The notes under the pieces: generated by a model
What the model saw: only the letters and a program-made list of their open reading frames with translations
Told to the model about the DNA's origin: nothing
The model's database searches: none
Source of the DNA: Diacronema lutheri
Lineage: Eukaryota > Haptophyta > Pavlovophyceae > Pavlovales > Pavlovaceae
Length of the DNA: 64,000 nt
Assembly: GCA_019448385.1 (NCBI GenBank)
Contig: JAGTXO010000009.1
Location: 310,001 to 374,000, forward strand
Direction: 5' to 3'
Position numbers and translations under genes: made by a program
Shown here: positions 10,086-19,500 of the stretch, piece by piece
Position numbering within the stretch: the stretch's first letter is position 1
Layout of the letters: every line of letters starts with the position of its first letter

Positions 10086-11693
10086 CGCTCGCCGGTGCCG
10101 CTCGGCTCGCGTGACGGCCCTGGGAGAAACGGCTCCTCAAGGGACGCGAGCCTCGCCGTCGCGCGCTCGCGCGCGTGCTGCGCGGCGGCGGCGAGGTAGC
10201 CCGCGATGGAGAGCGCGAGGCTGGCGACGCACACGGCCGCCATCGCCGCTGGGCTCATCGACGGGAACGCAAAGTAGCCAATCGTGCTCGCAATCCCGTT
10301 CTGCATGATCGTGCTTGCAAATGCGCCCTCGCGATTGGTTGAAAACATGTCGGCGATGAGCGCGCGATTGGGGCCCTCCCAGACCGCGCGGCCAAGCCCG
10401 TGCGCCGTGTACAGCGGCACGAGCACGCTCCACCGGCCGAGCTGCGCGCGCGTGCACACGAGGAGCACGAGCGCCTCGAGTAGGAAGGCACTCGCGCCGA
10501 GCAGGATGACGACCGACTTGCCCGCGCGCGCCCCGAGCCACGAGAGTGGGAGCGACGCGACAGTCGCCACTCCGGAGATGAGCGACGTGAGCAACCCAAT
10601 TGCAGCCGGGCCTGGACAGCGGAAAACATGTATAAAAGGAAGGGGTGGGGGGGGGGAAGGGGGGTGGGTGCGACACATGTGCAGCACTCTCGCACGCGCG
10701 CGTACCGCAATGGGCTGCGCGGCTTGCGCAGGGAACGGCGGCGCATGTGCGCACACCGAGGGTAGTATTGACGAGCACGCCGTTCACGTAGAAATTCATG
10801 AGCGAGGCCATGAAGCCGAAGGACGCGTTGATCGGCGCGAGCAGCCAGATCTTGGCGTCAGTGCGCATCAGATTTACCGCGAGCAGCAGCTTGGACGAGG
10901 GCGGGGCGGCGCCGTCGTCCGCGCGCGTAGCCGGTGCGGGCGAACACCCGTCCTCGCGCTCGTCGGCGGCGGGCGGCGAATCGGCGGCCGCGCCGCACGC
11001 GCCGTCGCGTGGGTGCGGCGGCATCTTGGCGACAAAGAACATGCCAATCGCCGACAGCACCGCCACCGCCGTGTAGATGGCGAAGAGCTGCAAGCTCGCC
11101 GCCCGGCTCGCGTCATCGCGCGCGCTCTCCGAGCCCGACGCGTCGCGCGCGCGCGAGAGGACGAAGGACGAGACGAGCTTGAGGCCGAGCTCGAAGCCGA
11201 GGTAAAGCGTGGCGAAGATGCCCGAAAGAAAGCTCGTCGTCACCTCCGTCTCGAGCTGCAGCACGTGCGCGTACAGCTCGGCAGCCGCTGCAAAGTAGCC
11301 GCCCTGGGCGGTCCACAGCCAGCCCGCCGCCAGCCCGCCGAGCGCGGCGCCGACGACGACGGCGGGCCAGCGGTAGGCGGGGAGGAGGATGGCGAGGGCG
11401 TAGCTGCCCACGTACACGCAGTAGAGCAGCAGCCCGTAGTCGAGCGAGCCCTTCGGCCCCAGCGTGCGCACGATGGCCGGCGCAACGAGGAGGGCGGTCG
11501 TCGTGTAGAAGAGGTACAGGATCGCCGAGCTGTACCCGCCGAGCGCGGGGCCGAGCTGCGCCGAGGCGAGCGCGAGGCACGACGTCACACAGCCGTGGTT
11601 TAGCGAGAAGCAGAGCGACATCCAGCAAAAGTTGGCGAGCACGCGGCCCGCGGTGGGCGGCAGGTGCGGGTTCGCCGTCCGCATGGTTGGCAT
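10067..11693 (-). CDS. UNC-93-like major facilitator protein
   Basis: Two exons (11693-10757 and 10611-10067) encode 493 residues. The hydropathy pattern shows about 11-12 membrane segments. Features typical of the UNC-93/MFS family are NFCWMSLCFSLNH at the start, a G-Y-S-S-A-I-L-Y-L-F-Y first loop, a W-T-A-Q-G-x-Y motif in the middle of the first half, and ISGVAT / L-x-x-G-x-x-R-A-V-W-E-G in the second half. The single 145-bp intron is phase 1 (donor gtgtgc, acceptor ccag) and holds a C-rich tract. Family members are ion-channel regulators or putative transporters; the substrate is unknown. The terminal residues (AQSER and stop) lie inside the 65-bp minisatellite unit. The start is 17 bp from the divergent aminotransferase. 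Confidence 0.82.
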
Positions 11694-11710
11694 CCTAGCC
11701 TCACATAAAA
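11694..11710. promoter_or_regulatory. 17-bp gap between divergent start codons
   Basis: The UNC-93-like ATG (minus, 11693) and the aminotransferase ATG (plus, 11711) are separated by only 17 bases, including tcacataaaa. Transcription start sites must overlap or lie within the opposing coding regions, or one annotated start is too far upstream (the UNC-93-like gene has a second ATG at 11684). Confidence 0.35.
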
Positions 11711-13252
11711 ATGGCGGTTTTCACGAGCATGGCATCGCGCCTCGTCGCGGCCGGTGCCGCGTTGGTGGGTGCATGGCTCTTGCGGTATGCGCGTCGACGG
11801 CGCTCGGCGGCACTGTACCCGCCGCTGCTCGATCCCTCCACCGGCGCGCCGCTCAGCAAGGCTGCGATCCTCAAGCTGCGCCGCACGCTCTTTTGCGCCG
11901 CGCAGTCTGTCTCGTACGCAAACTCGGACCCGCTCCTCGCGATGCGTGGGCGCGAGCACTGGCTGTACGACGAGGACGGGCGCGCGTACCTTGACACGCG
12001 CAACAACGTTTGCCACGTTGGACATGCCAACTCCGCCGTCGCCGCCGCGGTCAGCGCGCAGGTCTCAATGCTCAACACGAACACGCGCTACCTCCACCCG
12101 ACCGTCTGCCTGCTCGCGCGCGCGCTGCTCAAGACGCTGCCGCCGCCACTGTGCGACGGTGTCGCCTTCTTCGTCAACTCGGGCTCGGAGGCCAACGACC
12201 TCGCCCTTCGCCTCGCGCGCGCGCACACCGGCCGGCTCGGCGCGGTCGTTGTCGAGCACGGCTACCACGGGCACACAGTCGCGACCGTGAGCATTTCGCC
12301 GTACAAGTCGGGCTCGGCGCGCGCGCACTCGACGGCGCGGCAGCCGGAGTGGGTGCGCGCCGTGCCCGCGCCCGACGTCTACCGCGGCGTTCACCGCGGC
12401 GCCGACGCCGCCGAGCGCTACGCCGAGCACGTGCGCGACGCGTGCGGTGCACTCGGCGCGCTCGCCGACGAGCGCTCCGACCCGTCGCTGCGCGTCGGCG
12501 CCTTCTTCGTCGAGTCGGGGATGAGTGTCGCGGGCGTGCTCGTGCCGCCCGATGGCTACCTGCGCGCGTGCTACGCCGCCGTGCGCGCCGCGGGCGGCGT
12601 GTGCATCGCAGACGAGGTGCAGACGGGGCTCGGCCGATTGGGCACCGGCGCCTGGTGGGCCTTTGAGGGCGATGGCAAGCCGCGAAAGGCGGTGGTGCCC
12701 GACATTGTCACGGTGGGCAAGCCGCTCGGCAATGGCATGCCGATCGCCGCCGTGCTGTGCAGCCGCGAGGTCGCGCGCTCCTTTGAAAGCGGCCCCGAGT
12801 ACTTCAACACATTTGGCGGCAACCCGGTCTGCGCGGCGGCAGCGCTCGCTGTGCTCGGCGAGGTGGAGGCGCGCGGGCTGCGCGCGCGCGCGGCGGAGAC
12901 GGGCGCGCAGCTGCGCCGCGCGCTCGCCGACCTCGCGGCGACGCCGCAAGGCGCGCTGATTGGCGACGTGCGCGGCGGCGGTCTTTTCGTCGGCGTCGAC
13001 TTTGTGACCGACCGAGTGACGCGCACGCCGGCGGCGGCCGAGGCGTCGTGGCTCTGCTCGCGGCTGAAGGGCACGCACCGCGTGCTCACCTCGCTCGACG
13101 GCCCCGGCGACAACGTGCTCGTCGTCAAGCCGCCGCTCACGTTCGGCCCGGCCGAGGTCGCGCTCCTCGTGAGCGCGCTCGACGAGTCGCTGCGCGCGCT
13201 CGCGCTCGTGCCCGCGTGCGAGCTGCGCACGCGCGGGCACACGCCGACGTGA
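11711..13252 (+). CDS. PLP-dependent class III aminotransferase (ETNPPL/AGXT2-like)
   Basis: A single exon of 513 residues. The N-terminus has one hydrophobic segment followed by Arg-rich residues (LLRYARRRR), suggesting a membrane or mitochondrial anchor. The class III fold is clear: NTNTRYLHP and FFVNSGSEANDLALRLAR (substrate and PLP-phosphate loop), EHGYHGHT, FFVESG, IADEVQTGLGRLG (the Asp that binds the pyridine nitrogen), and VGKPLGNGMPI with the Schiff-base lysine at about K337. The pattern is closest to ethanolamine-phosphate and phosphohydroxylysine phospho-lyases and alanine-glyoxylate aminotransferase 2-like proteins. Reaction specificity cannot be fixed from sequence alone. Confidence 0.9.
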   Translation: MAVFTSMASRLVAAGAALVGAWLLRYARRRRSAALYPPLLDPSTGAPLSKAAILKLRRTLFCAAQSVSYANSDPLLAMRGREHWLYDEDGRAYLDTRNNVCHVGHANSAVAAAVSAQVSMLNTNTRYLHPTVCLLARALLKTLPPPLCDGVAFFVNSGSEANDLALRLARAHTGRLGAVVVEHGYHGHTVATVSISPYKSGSARAHSTARQPEWVRAVPAPDVYRGVHRGADAAERYAEHVRDACGALGALADERSDPSLRVGAFFVESGMSVAGVLVPPDGYLRACYAAVRAAGGVCIADEVQTGLGRLGTGAWWAFEGDGKPRKAVVPDIVTVGKPLGNGMPIAAVLCSREVARSFESGPEYFNTFGGNPVCAAAALAVLGEVEARGLRARAAETGAQLRRALADLAATPQGALIGDVRGGGLFVGVDFVTDRVTRTPAAAEASWLCSRLKGTHRVLTSLDGPGDNVLVVKPPLTFGPAEVALLVSALDESLRALALVPACELRTRGHTPT

Positions 13253-13847
13253 GCTGCGCGGCTGGCGTGACAGCTGGCGTCCGGAGCGGCTGCTTTGGGT
13301 TTTTCCCCCCTTCAGTGTGGGCTCCCTCCTCGCCGCGCGCAGCGAAGGCATCGCACCGGCAAGCGTGATGCTGCGCACTGCGCGGTGCGGTGCGTTCTGC
13401 GCCGCGCTGCGCGCTCCAAGCAGCCGCTCATCACAATCCACGGCGACAAGGGCCTTCCTTCGCCGGCACGTGCGACGGCGCACGCCACGCACGTGCAGCG
13501 GCTATCGACGCCATCTTCAACGGCTCTTCTCCCACTGGCCTCAACTTGACAGCGCGTCCGTCGTCCGGCCGCATTTTCTTGTTCGCGCCGCGCGTGCGCT
13601 GCCGTGCGCGCGTGCTTCACAACGTCGTGCGCACGCGAATCGGGCTGCAGCAGGTGCTGCACCTGCAGCGCAAACTGCGGCCGCGCATGCGGCCGAGCGG
13701 CGCGACGCAGCTCTTGCCAGACGGATGGCCCGGTGTGCGCGCGCGAGCGTGTGGTGCACGAATTGCGCACGCTCTCGCCGATCCGGATGCACGGCAAAGG
13801 TGGAGAGGGGGAGGGGGGATGGGGGAACAATTCGTGCACGTTGGCCC
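13253..13847. other. Convergent intergenic region without a confident gene
   Basis: About 600 bases between two converging stop codons. Several open frames exist on both strands, but none shows a recognisable domain or convincing codon pattern throughout. A plus-strand stretch around 13500-13780 has moderately protein-like composition (IFNGSSPTGLNLTARPSSGR) and could be a small gene. It contains a purine-rich tract near 13800-13825. Confidence 0.5.
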
Positions 13848-13921
13848 TTTGCACTCATTCGCAAAGCTCCACTTTGCACTCATTCGCAAAGCCCACTTTG
13901 CACTCATTCGCAAAGCTCCAC
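13848..13921. repeat. Three tandem 24-25-bp copies spanning the RING gene stop codon
   Basis: Units of 25, 24 and 25 bp, each starting tttgcactcattcgcaaag, begin at 13848, 13873 and 13897. On the minus strand the unit holds the last codons (VELCE) and the TGA stop of the RING-H2 gene, so the gene end has been triplicated. Confidence 0.93.
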
Positions 13922-15523
13922 TTTGCACGTGGGGCATTGCTTGGACCGGCGCAGCCAGCTGTCGATGCAGCCGGCGTGGTACACATGCATGCACTCGGGC
14001 AGCAGACGCACGCCGTCGTCCGCCTCAAACTCGCACAGGCAGATCGCGCACGCGCCCGCATCGCCCATGTCGTTGAGGGCCGCCGCCGCGCGGAACTCGG
14101 CGGCGTCCTCGAACGCCATCTGCGGGCACACGCGCTGCACCACCTCGGGCGGCACGCCCACGTGCACGTCCTCGAGCGCGGAGAGGCGCTCGTAGCTCAT
14201 GTCGCCCTGTGCGTCCGCGTCGAGCGCGCCGCCGTCGCCTCGCCGCACGGCTGCGTGCCCGCCCGGCGCGGCGTCCGCGATCGAGCGCGAGAGCGCGATG
14301 GCGAGCTCGATCTGCGCGTCCTCCTCCTCATCGCGCGCGTGCATCGCGGCGCGCACCATCTCGCAGTGCATCGCAAGCAGCGCGTGCTCGCGCGCGCGCA
14401 CGAGCGCGAGCCGCGCGCCGCCGGCCTCCGTCGACTCGCGCGGCTGCGCGTCCGCGCGCGCGCCGCGCTCGCGGCGATCGTCGTCGCGCTCGAGCGCGGC
14501 GCGCAGCTGCGCGACGTCTGCGGCGCGGCGCAGCGCGTGGGATACGCGCTCCGCGTCGGCGACCTCCGCGGGTGCCGCCGGGCGCGCCGGCCCGGCTATG
14601 GCGGCCGGGCGGTCGGCGGCGTGCATCGCGATCCCTCGGCGCGCTGCTGCCACCGGCTCCGCCGCGCGCACGGCCGGGCTGGTCGACGCGCCCTCGGCTG
14701 CGGCACGCGCGGCGACGTGCGCGCGCTCGAGCGCGGCGGCTGCCGCGCGCTCGGCGAGCGACGAGGCGCGCGGCGAGCCCGACGGCAATGGCGTCGCGGG
14801 ATACAGCTCGTCGGCGCGATGCTCAGCCGCGGCGACCGACGCGGCGTGGTGGAGCGCGGCGCGCCGCTCGTCGGCGAGCTGCAGCCGCCGCTGTCCGCTC
14901 AGGCGCGCGCGCTCCAGTTCAGCTTGCCGCCGCTCGCGATCTGCGCCCGACGTTGGCCGTCCGGCGCGCGCCAGCCCCACTGGCCCTGGCTGCACGGAGC
15001 TCGCACGCGCAGGCGCAAGCGGCGGCTGCAGGGCGGCGAAGGCGCGAGCGTGAATGATCGGGTGCGGCGCAAGCGCGGCGAGCGGCAGCACCGAGACGGG
15101 CGCGCGCCGCTCTGGCGGCGCGGCCGCGGGCGGCCCGCTCGCCGCCGCCGGCTGGTGCGCGGCAGCGGCTGCGGCCACCCTCCGCTCTGCCACCGTCGCG
15201 TGGATGTGAGCCGCAGCAGCGCGCGGCGGCGTGCGCACAGGCAGGCCGAGCGGTGGGTGGGCTGCCGCGTGCAGCGGCGGCACCCGTGCGCCATGCATGC
15301 TCGGCTCAGCACCGGCGCACCTCCGGGCCGATGGCGCGCGCTGGGCGGCGGCCGAGCCGCGCGCCGCCACGCCGCACGACGTTGCGCGGCGGACTGACGC
15401 GGGCCGCGACGGCGCGGCGGCGGCCGCGTGCGCGCGCTGCGCCGGCGACAGCACTGCCGGAAGAGAGCCTCGGCGCAGGGGCGCGGCCGTCGCCCCTCCG
15501 ACGTTCGGGGCCGGCCTCGCCAT
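13904..15523 (-). CDS. RING-H2 finger protein (putative E3 ubiquitin ligase)
   Basis: A 539-residue single-exon protein. The C-terminal 48 residues form a canonical RING-H2: CAICLCEF, then LLPECMHVYHAGCIDSWL, then CPTC (about residues 492-533), with all eight zinc ligands in C3H2C3 order. The remaining 490 residues are Ala/Arg/Pro-rich, with a Glu/Arg-rich stretch (about 180-215) that may be helical, and an acidic segment before the RING that ends in an Asp/Glu-rich, ubiquitin-interacting-like patch (DEEEDAQIELAIALSRSI). That patch resembles a UIM (acidic, then A-x-x-x-S). RING-H2 proteins of this layout transfer ubiquitin from an E2. Substrates are unknown. The gene ends within a 3x tandem repeat. 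Confidence 0.85.
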   Translation of the reverse strand: MARPAPNVGGATAAPLRRGSLPAVLSPAQRAHAAAAAPSRPASVRRATSCGVAARGSAAAQRAPSARRCAGAEPSMHGARVPPLHAAAHPPLGLPVRTPPRAAAAHIHATVAERRVAAAAAAHQPAAASGPPAAAPPERRAPVSVLPLAALAPHPIIHARAFAALQPPLAPARASSVQPGPVGLARAGRPTSGADRERRQAELERARLSGQRRLQLADERRAALHHAASVAAAEHRADELYPATPLPSGSPRASSLAERAAAAALERAHVAARAAAEGASTSPAVRAAEPVAAARRGIAMHAADRPAAIAGPARPAAPAEVADAERVSHALRRAADVAQLRAALERDDDRRERGARADAQPRESTEAGGARLALVRAREHALLAMHCEMVRAAMHARDEEEDAQIELAIALSRSIADAAPGGHAAVRRGDGGALDADAQGDMSYERLSALEDVHVGVPPEVVQRVCPQMAFEDAAEFRAAAALNDMGDAGACAICLCEFEADDGVRLLPECMHVYHAGCIDSWLRRSKQCPTCKVELCE

Positions 15524-15724
15524 TGTGGACTGGGCCGTTGTGCGATGGACTCCCGCGAGAGAGCAACACTCTTCGCGATCTTCCGATCTTCGAGCCCGGC
15601 CGCTGGTCGGCTCGCATCACAGTCGCATGGCCCGGCAGGACCTTCCGTAATCCTGCGCCTGTCACAGTCAGTCACCAACGACGGTCCCGCGCCGGCGCAA
15701 GGCGCGGGCTGGTCGCCTCCAGCC

Positions 15725-17053
15725 TCACTCGCGCGCGGCCGGCGGGCGCCTCGCCCACATGGCGCCGCCCATCGACTCGTCCATCTCGGCCGTCACGAGC
15801 TGCGCATGGAACGACAGATCGCGGCTGTCGAGCCGGCACTCAAGTCGGCCGAGAAGCACGCGCAGCGCCTCGGAGAACATGGGCCGCACGAGCCGCTGCC
15901 CGATGCACGAGTGCGCGCCAAGCCCGAACGGGAAGAAGGCACCGATTGCCTGCTTGCGCGCCGGGTCGAAGCGCTCGGCGTTGGCGTTGATCTGCTCGTC
16001 GCGGTGAAACGAGTACCACGGCACAACCACCGACTCACCGCGGCGCACGCCGAGCGTGTCGTCATTCGCGCGCGCGCGATAGAAGCGCGAGACGACACCG
16101 GCCGGGTAGAGGCGCGTCGCCTCGAGCAGCAGCGCGGCCATGTGCGCGTCGTCGTCGAGCTTCGCCTTGGCCTCGTCGAGGAGCGCGTGGTCGCGCAGCA
16201 GGTGGAAGAGCGCCCACGACGTCACGGCCGCTGGTCCATGGTGGCCGCCCATGTGCAGCGCGACGATCACGCCGAAGACCTCATCGTCGCTCGCGCGCGC
16301 GCCGTCGGCCGCCGCCGAGTCCGAGCCCATGTCGGCGCACAGCTTGGCGAGGATCGGCGTCGAACGCGCGCCCGAGCGCTGGTCGGCGATGCGCTCGCGG
16401 ACGAACGCCTCCCACGCGTAAAATTCGGGATGACGCCAGCGCGCGAGCCGCGCGAACGGCGGCAGCACGTGGAGGCCAAACGTGGACGCTGCCATCCCGG
16501 CCGTGCGCGCGTGGTGAATCTCATCCAGCGCCGTCTGCCGAAAGTCGGGCGTGTCCTCACCGGTGGTGAGCGTGGCGATGAGCTCCCACATCAGCTCGTT
16601 GAGTGCGTGCATTCCTACTTCTCGCCATTCGCCGTCGTCGAAGCGCCGCTCCCAACGCTCGCACGTCGCGCGGATGTGCGGCCGCGCCTGCTCGGCAAAG
16701 TCGGGCGTGAGAAGGAACGCGGCGAGCTTGCGCTGCGAGCGATGCGCGAGGTTGCCGTGCATGAGAAAAGGCGTATTCGCGCCCCAGAAGGCGCTCCACA
16801 CCGGCGAGACCTCGTCCGCGTAGATCGGGCTGGCCACAACGCGGCCAGCCTTGCGCGGGTCGACGACGGCGACGAGCGGCTTGATGAACCAGCGGGAGCG
16901 CGTCACGGCCGCGCCGAGCGAGCGCCTGCGATAGGCCGCGTCAAACGCAAGGTGAATGAGAGAGGGTGGCAAGAAGACCCAAACGCGCTCGCGGTCGTGC
17001 CACAGCGCGAGGCATACGACCACGGCGAGCGCCGCCCCGGCCTCGACGAGCAT
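15725..17053 (-). CDS. Cytochrome P450
   Basis: A 442-residue protein from ATG 17053, which opens with a membrane-anchor helix (VEAGAALAVVVCLALW). P450 hallmarks: the ExxR of the K-helix (LLLEATRLYP), a PERF-like NAERFDPAR segment, and the heme-thiolate loop FGLGAHSCIGQ (about residues 377-387) with the proximal Cys. The I-helix reads MGGHHGPAAVTSW; the usual acidic residue before the catalytic Thr is not in the normal place, so oxygen activation may differ. It most resembles the CYP51/CYP7-like or bacterial-type short P450s; the substrate is unknown. An in-frame TTG upstream is not taken as a start. Single exon. Confidence 0.88.
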   Translation of the reverse strand: MLVEAGAALAVVVCLALWHDRERVWVFLPPSLIHLAFDAAYRRRSLGAAVTRSRWFIKPLVAVVDPRKAGRVVASPIYADEVSPVWSAFWGANTPFLMHGNLAHRSQRKLAAFLLTPDFAEQARPHIRATCERWERRFDDGEWREVGMHALNELMWELIATLTTGEDTPDFRQTALDEIHHARTAGMAASTFGLHVLPPFARLARWRHPEFYAWEAFVRERIADQRSGARSTPILAKLCADMGSDSAAADGARASDDEVFGVIVALHMGGHHGPAAVTSWALFHLLRDHALLDEAKAKLDDDAHMAALLLEATRLYPAGVVSRFYRARANDDTLGVRRGESVVVPWYSFHRDEQINANAERFDPARKQAIGAFFPFGLGAHSCIGQRLVRPMFSEALRVLLGRLECRLDSRDLSFHAQLVTAEMDESMGGAMWARRPPAARE

Positions 17054-17365
17054 CGCCTCGAACGGGATGGGAAGCGCTTCTTTTGGGCAACACCTCGCTT
17101 CTTCCCGCGCATATTTTCGGTCGGCAATCAAAGAATAGCCGACGCGTTTGCGTAGTCCTCGTCAAGTCGGGAGCGTCGGACCCACGTTGCGGGCGGTACA
17201 ACGTGGCCCCGCCTCACAACTCATCCCATCCTTTCCTTCTCCCTCCCACCTCCCATACGGCAGGCGGTGCTGATGGCCCGCCTCCCTCTTTCATCCGATC
17301 CCATCCAGCTGGTCCCTTCCCCCCCCCCCCCCCACCTTTCCTTGCGCCGCCGCCGGCGCGCGCGT
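17054..17365. other. Intergenic region with a 15-C run
   Basis: No gene is seen. It contains the promoter flank of the P450 gene (AT-rich gcatattttcgg near 17110-17120) and pyrimidine-rich tracts including 15 consecutive C (17319-17333), close to the 3' end of the EF-hand gene. Confidence 0.5.
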
Positions 17366-18316
17366 TCACTCGAGCGAGGCGGCAACCGCCTCCTCAGAGG
17401 CGGGGTTCTCCTTCTTCTCCGTCTCGAGCCTCTGCACGTTGTCGTCATCCCACAGGTCCTTGTTCGTCTTGCCGAGGAACTCGCCGACGGCCGTGTCGGT
17501 CGAGCTGCCGACGAGCCGCACCTTCTGCGCGCCGGGCCCCATGCAGATCGCCACCGTCAGCTCGGGCGGCAGGTCGCCGATCGAGACGGAGCGGACGAGC
17601 GTGTTGTCGGGCGCAAGCAGGTCTATCGTCATCTCCTGCCGAAGCATCTCGATGAGGATGTGGATGCGCATGCCAGGCTGCACGGCGCCGAGCAGCAGGT
17701 CGGTCTTGATCTGCTTGCGCCACACCGCGCCCGCCTCCGCGTGCGTCACCACCGCGTGCTTGTTGCCAGCGAGCGGCTGGTTCCAATCGGACGGCCAGAA
17801 GTTGCGTCCGACGACGCCGACCATCAGATTGCCGCCACTCACATCTTCAACGGCGAGCATGACGTCGGCGACATTGTACGTCACGTCGCCCGCGCTCGCG
17901 AGCCACGCGTCGAGCAGCTGCACGCCCCAGCCGTCGGCCGCGTCGCGCGACGCGACCTTCTTGTCGGCAGAGATGACCACGCGGTCACCCACCTTGGCCT
18001 CGGTCCACCGAAGTGGCGGGCCTGTCTTGGACTTTCGCGTGACGAGGTGCGCGAACGAACCGAGGCGGCCGTCCCGCTCCGCCATGCCGAGCGTTGCCTC
18101 CATCGCCCGTCTCATCTCAAGGAAGTCGATCTGCCCGTCCTTGTCTCGGTCGGCCGAGGTGATCATGTTGGCGATCTCTGTCTTGGTCAGCGCCATGCCA
18201 AGCGCATACACGACCTCCTCCACTTCGTTGGTCGAGAGCGCGCCCGAGCCGTCCGCATCGAAGCTTTTGAAGACCTTCTCGAGCTGCGCGACCTGTGCAT
18301 CGTTCATGGCGGCCAT
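17366..18316 (-). CDS. EF-hand protein with an unassigned beta-rich C-terminal domain
   Basis: A 316-residue single-exon protein from ATG 18316 (ATG 18307 is also possible). The N-terminus is calmodulin-like, with two EF-hands (loops DADGSGALSTNE and DRDKDGQIDFLE, about residues 17-28 and 53-64) that keep the calcium-ligating positions. The C-terminal 200 residues hold VGDRVVISADKKVASRD, NLMVGVVGRNFWPSDW and IHILIEMLRQEMTIDLL. This is beta-rich and faintly SPRY/lectin-like, but I cannot assign it firmly. It could be a calcium-regulated adaptor. Upstream lies a dense cluster of TGACAG inverted repeats. Confidence 0.8.
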   Translation of the reverse strand: MAAMNDAQVAQLEKVFKSFDADGSGALSTNEVEEVVYALGMALTKTEIANMITSADRDKDGQIDFLEMRRAMEATLGMAERDGRLGSFAHLVTRKSKTGPPLRWTEAKVGDRVVISADKKVASRDAADGWGVQLLDAWLASAGDVTYNVADVMLAVEDVSGGNLMVGVVGRNFWPSDWNQPLAGNKHAVVTHAEAGAVWRKQIKTDLLLGAVQPGMRIHILIEMLRQEMTIDLLAPDNTLVRSVSIGDLPPELTVAICMGPGAQKVRLVGSSTDTAVGEFLGKTNKDLWDDDNVQRLETEKKENPASEEAVAASLE

Positions 18317-18371
18317 TGCGAAGCAACTCTTCGAACTTGAAACGACCGACTTGATCTTTTTCCAGACTTTG

Positions 18372-18511
18372 GAGTGACAGCTGGACACCTGACCTGTCAC
18401 TTGATTGACAGGGAAGCTCGAGTGACAGGACAGGTAGTCCTTCCTGTCACTCGGGCCTGCGCCCGAGCTTCCTGTCGCTAGCTTCCTGTCACTCGCCGTG
18501 CGAGTGACAGG
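18372..18511. promoter_or_regulatory. Cluster of TGACAG/CTGTCA sites forming hairpins
   Basis: Within 140 bases there are eight copies of a gagtgacagg-like word in alternating orientation (near 18372, 18393, 18405, 18420, 18443, 18471, 18485 and 18501). Two pairs form perfect inverted repeats: 18420-18429 with 18443-18452 (10 bp), and 18485-18495 with 18501-18511 (11 bp, 5-base loop). The cluster sits just upstream of the EF-hand gene. TGACAG is the known core of TALE-class homeodomain sites; that link is inference. Alternatively it is debris of a transposable element, since hAT-like fragments adjoin it. Confidence 0.6.
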
Positions 18512-18764
18512 TGATCAGCGTGCCAGTGACTGCCAAGTGCCATCCATGCACGTCGGCCTGCGGCAACCGTGCCGACTTCCCCTCGATCTTGATGCCGTTC
18601 AGCTGCTCGGCGTTGGTCGACGAGTGCGTGAACTTGCCGATGAGCCTGCGCACCACGTGGATCTGCTTGCGGCACTCGGCGTTGAGGTTCGCGTTCTTCT
18701 TCGGCTTTCTCGCCATGGCCGTTTTCTGGGCGCGAAAGAAGAAAACGGCCATCGGCGAGGGCAT
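18489..18764 (-). pseudogene. hAT-like transposase fragment (middle/C-terminal part)
   Basis: A 91-codon open frame whose core, HVVRRLIGKFTHSSTNAEQL, resembles the segment of hAT transposases that precedes the ribonuclease-H-like region (a basic/hydrophobic helix, then S-T-x-x-x-x-E-x-L). There is no catalytic residue, and the frame ends in the inverted-repeat cluster. It lies head-to-head with a second fragment on the plus strand, suggesting rearrangement. Assignment is by pattern only and moderately uncertain. Confidence 0.4.
18715..18752. repeat. Perfect 13-bp inverted repeat
   Basis: atggccgttttct (18715-18727) and its exact reverse complement (18740-18752) are separated by 12 bases. It lies at the 5' end of the hAT-like fragment, beside an unusually AT-rich stretch (ataataatactaa). 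It could be a hairpin or a relic of element termini. Confidence 0.85.
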
Positions 18765-18870
18765 GGTGTCATAATAATACTAACGACGCTTACAGGCGGG
18801 TCAGCAGGAGGGGCGCGCACGGGGCCGAGGCTGGACAAACGGAAATAATAGCGCAGATCTCGCGATGGGG

Positions 18871-19500
18871 CATCACGTGGACGCGTACTCTCCCTGGTGA
18901 GAACGACCGCTCGAAGGTGTGGGGCTTTCGTCGACGTCTACACGCCGACGAGCAAGGAGGACGGCACGCCGGTCGCGTTCGGCGTCTCGATCGGCAAGGC
19001 CACGCTCGCGCGCGACCACCGTCTCTTCCGGTGCAAGGTCGATGGGAAGATGGGCATCTTCGTCAGGGTGTCGCGGCTCGCAAGCTACCTCGGCGACCAG
19101 GCCAAGAACCACTCGCTCAAAGGCGACGTGCGAGAGGAGTTCGTCAAGGCGGTCGAGCACACCAAGGCTGCGCCCAAGGGCGAGTACGGCGCAACGTCGG
19201 AGCCGGCGATGAAGGACGGAAAAATCATGTTCAAGCCGGCCTTCATGTCGGTCGCGGACCGCCGCCCGTCGCACTTGCAGCTGGCGATGGTGCTGGCCTC
19301 CGGCCACATCCCTTTCAACTTCGCCGAGGACCCGAGCTTGCACAACTACTCGTCCGAAGCACCACCAGCTCGGCAAGACGACCATCCAGGACAAGCACGT
19401 CGAGCTGTACGCCTTCGCCAAGGCGAACATCATGAAGGAGATCGAGGAGCTCAAGGAGCTCTTCGGCGGGCTCCCGTGGGGCTACCTCACCACGGAAATA
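18871..19500 (+). pseudogene. hAT-like transposase fragment, frameshifted (N-terminal part)
   Basis: Three plus-strand frame segments follow one another: NDRSKVWGF (BED-finger-like start), then a long frame with LQLAMVLASGHIPFNFAEDP, then after a shift near 19355 HHQLGKTTIQDKHVELYAFA and LFGGLPWGYLTTE. The motifs I/L-P-F-x-x-x-E-D-P and G-L-P-W-x-Y-L-T-T-E are reminiscent of hAT transposases. There is no ATG in frame at the start and at least two frameshifts, so this is a decayed copy. Confidence in decay is high; confidence in the family is moderate. Confidence 0.45.

Noticed and set aside
13317-13800. A gene in the convergent spacer 13253-13847
   Set aside because: Overlapping frames on both strands have no domain, no splice signals that join well, and uneven third-position bias; it is left as unassigned spacer.
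18485-18511. Bacterial-type intrinsic terminator
   Set aside because: The hairpin is strong but has no T-run, and the genome is clearly eukaryotic.
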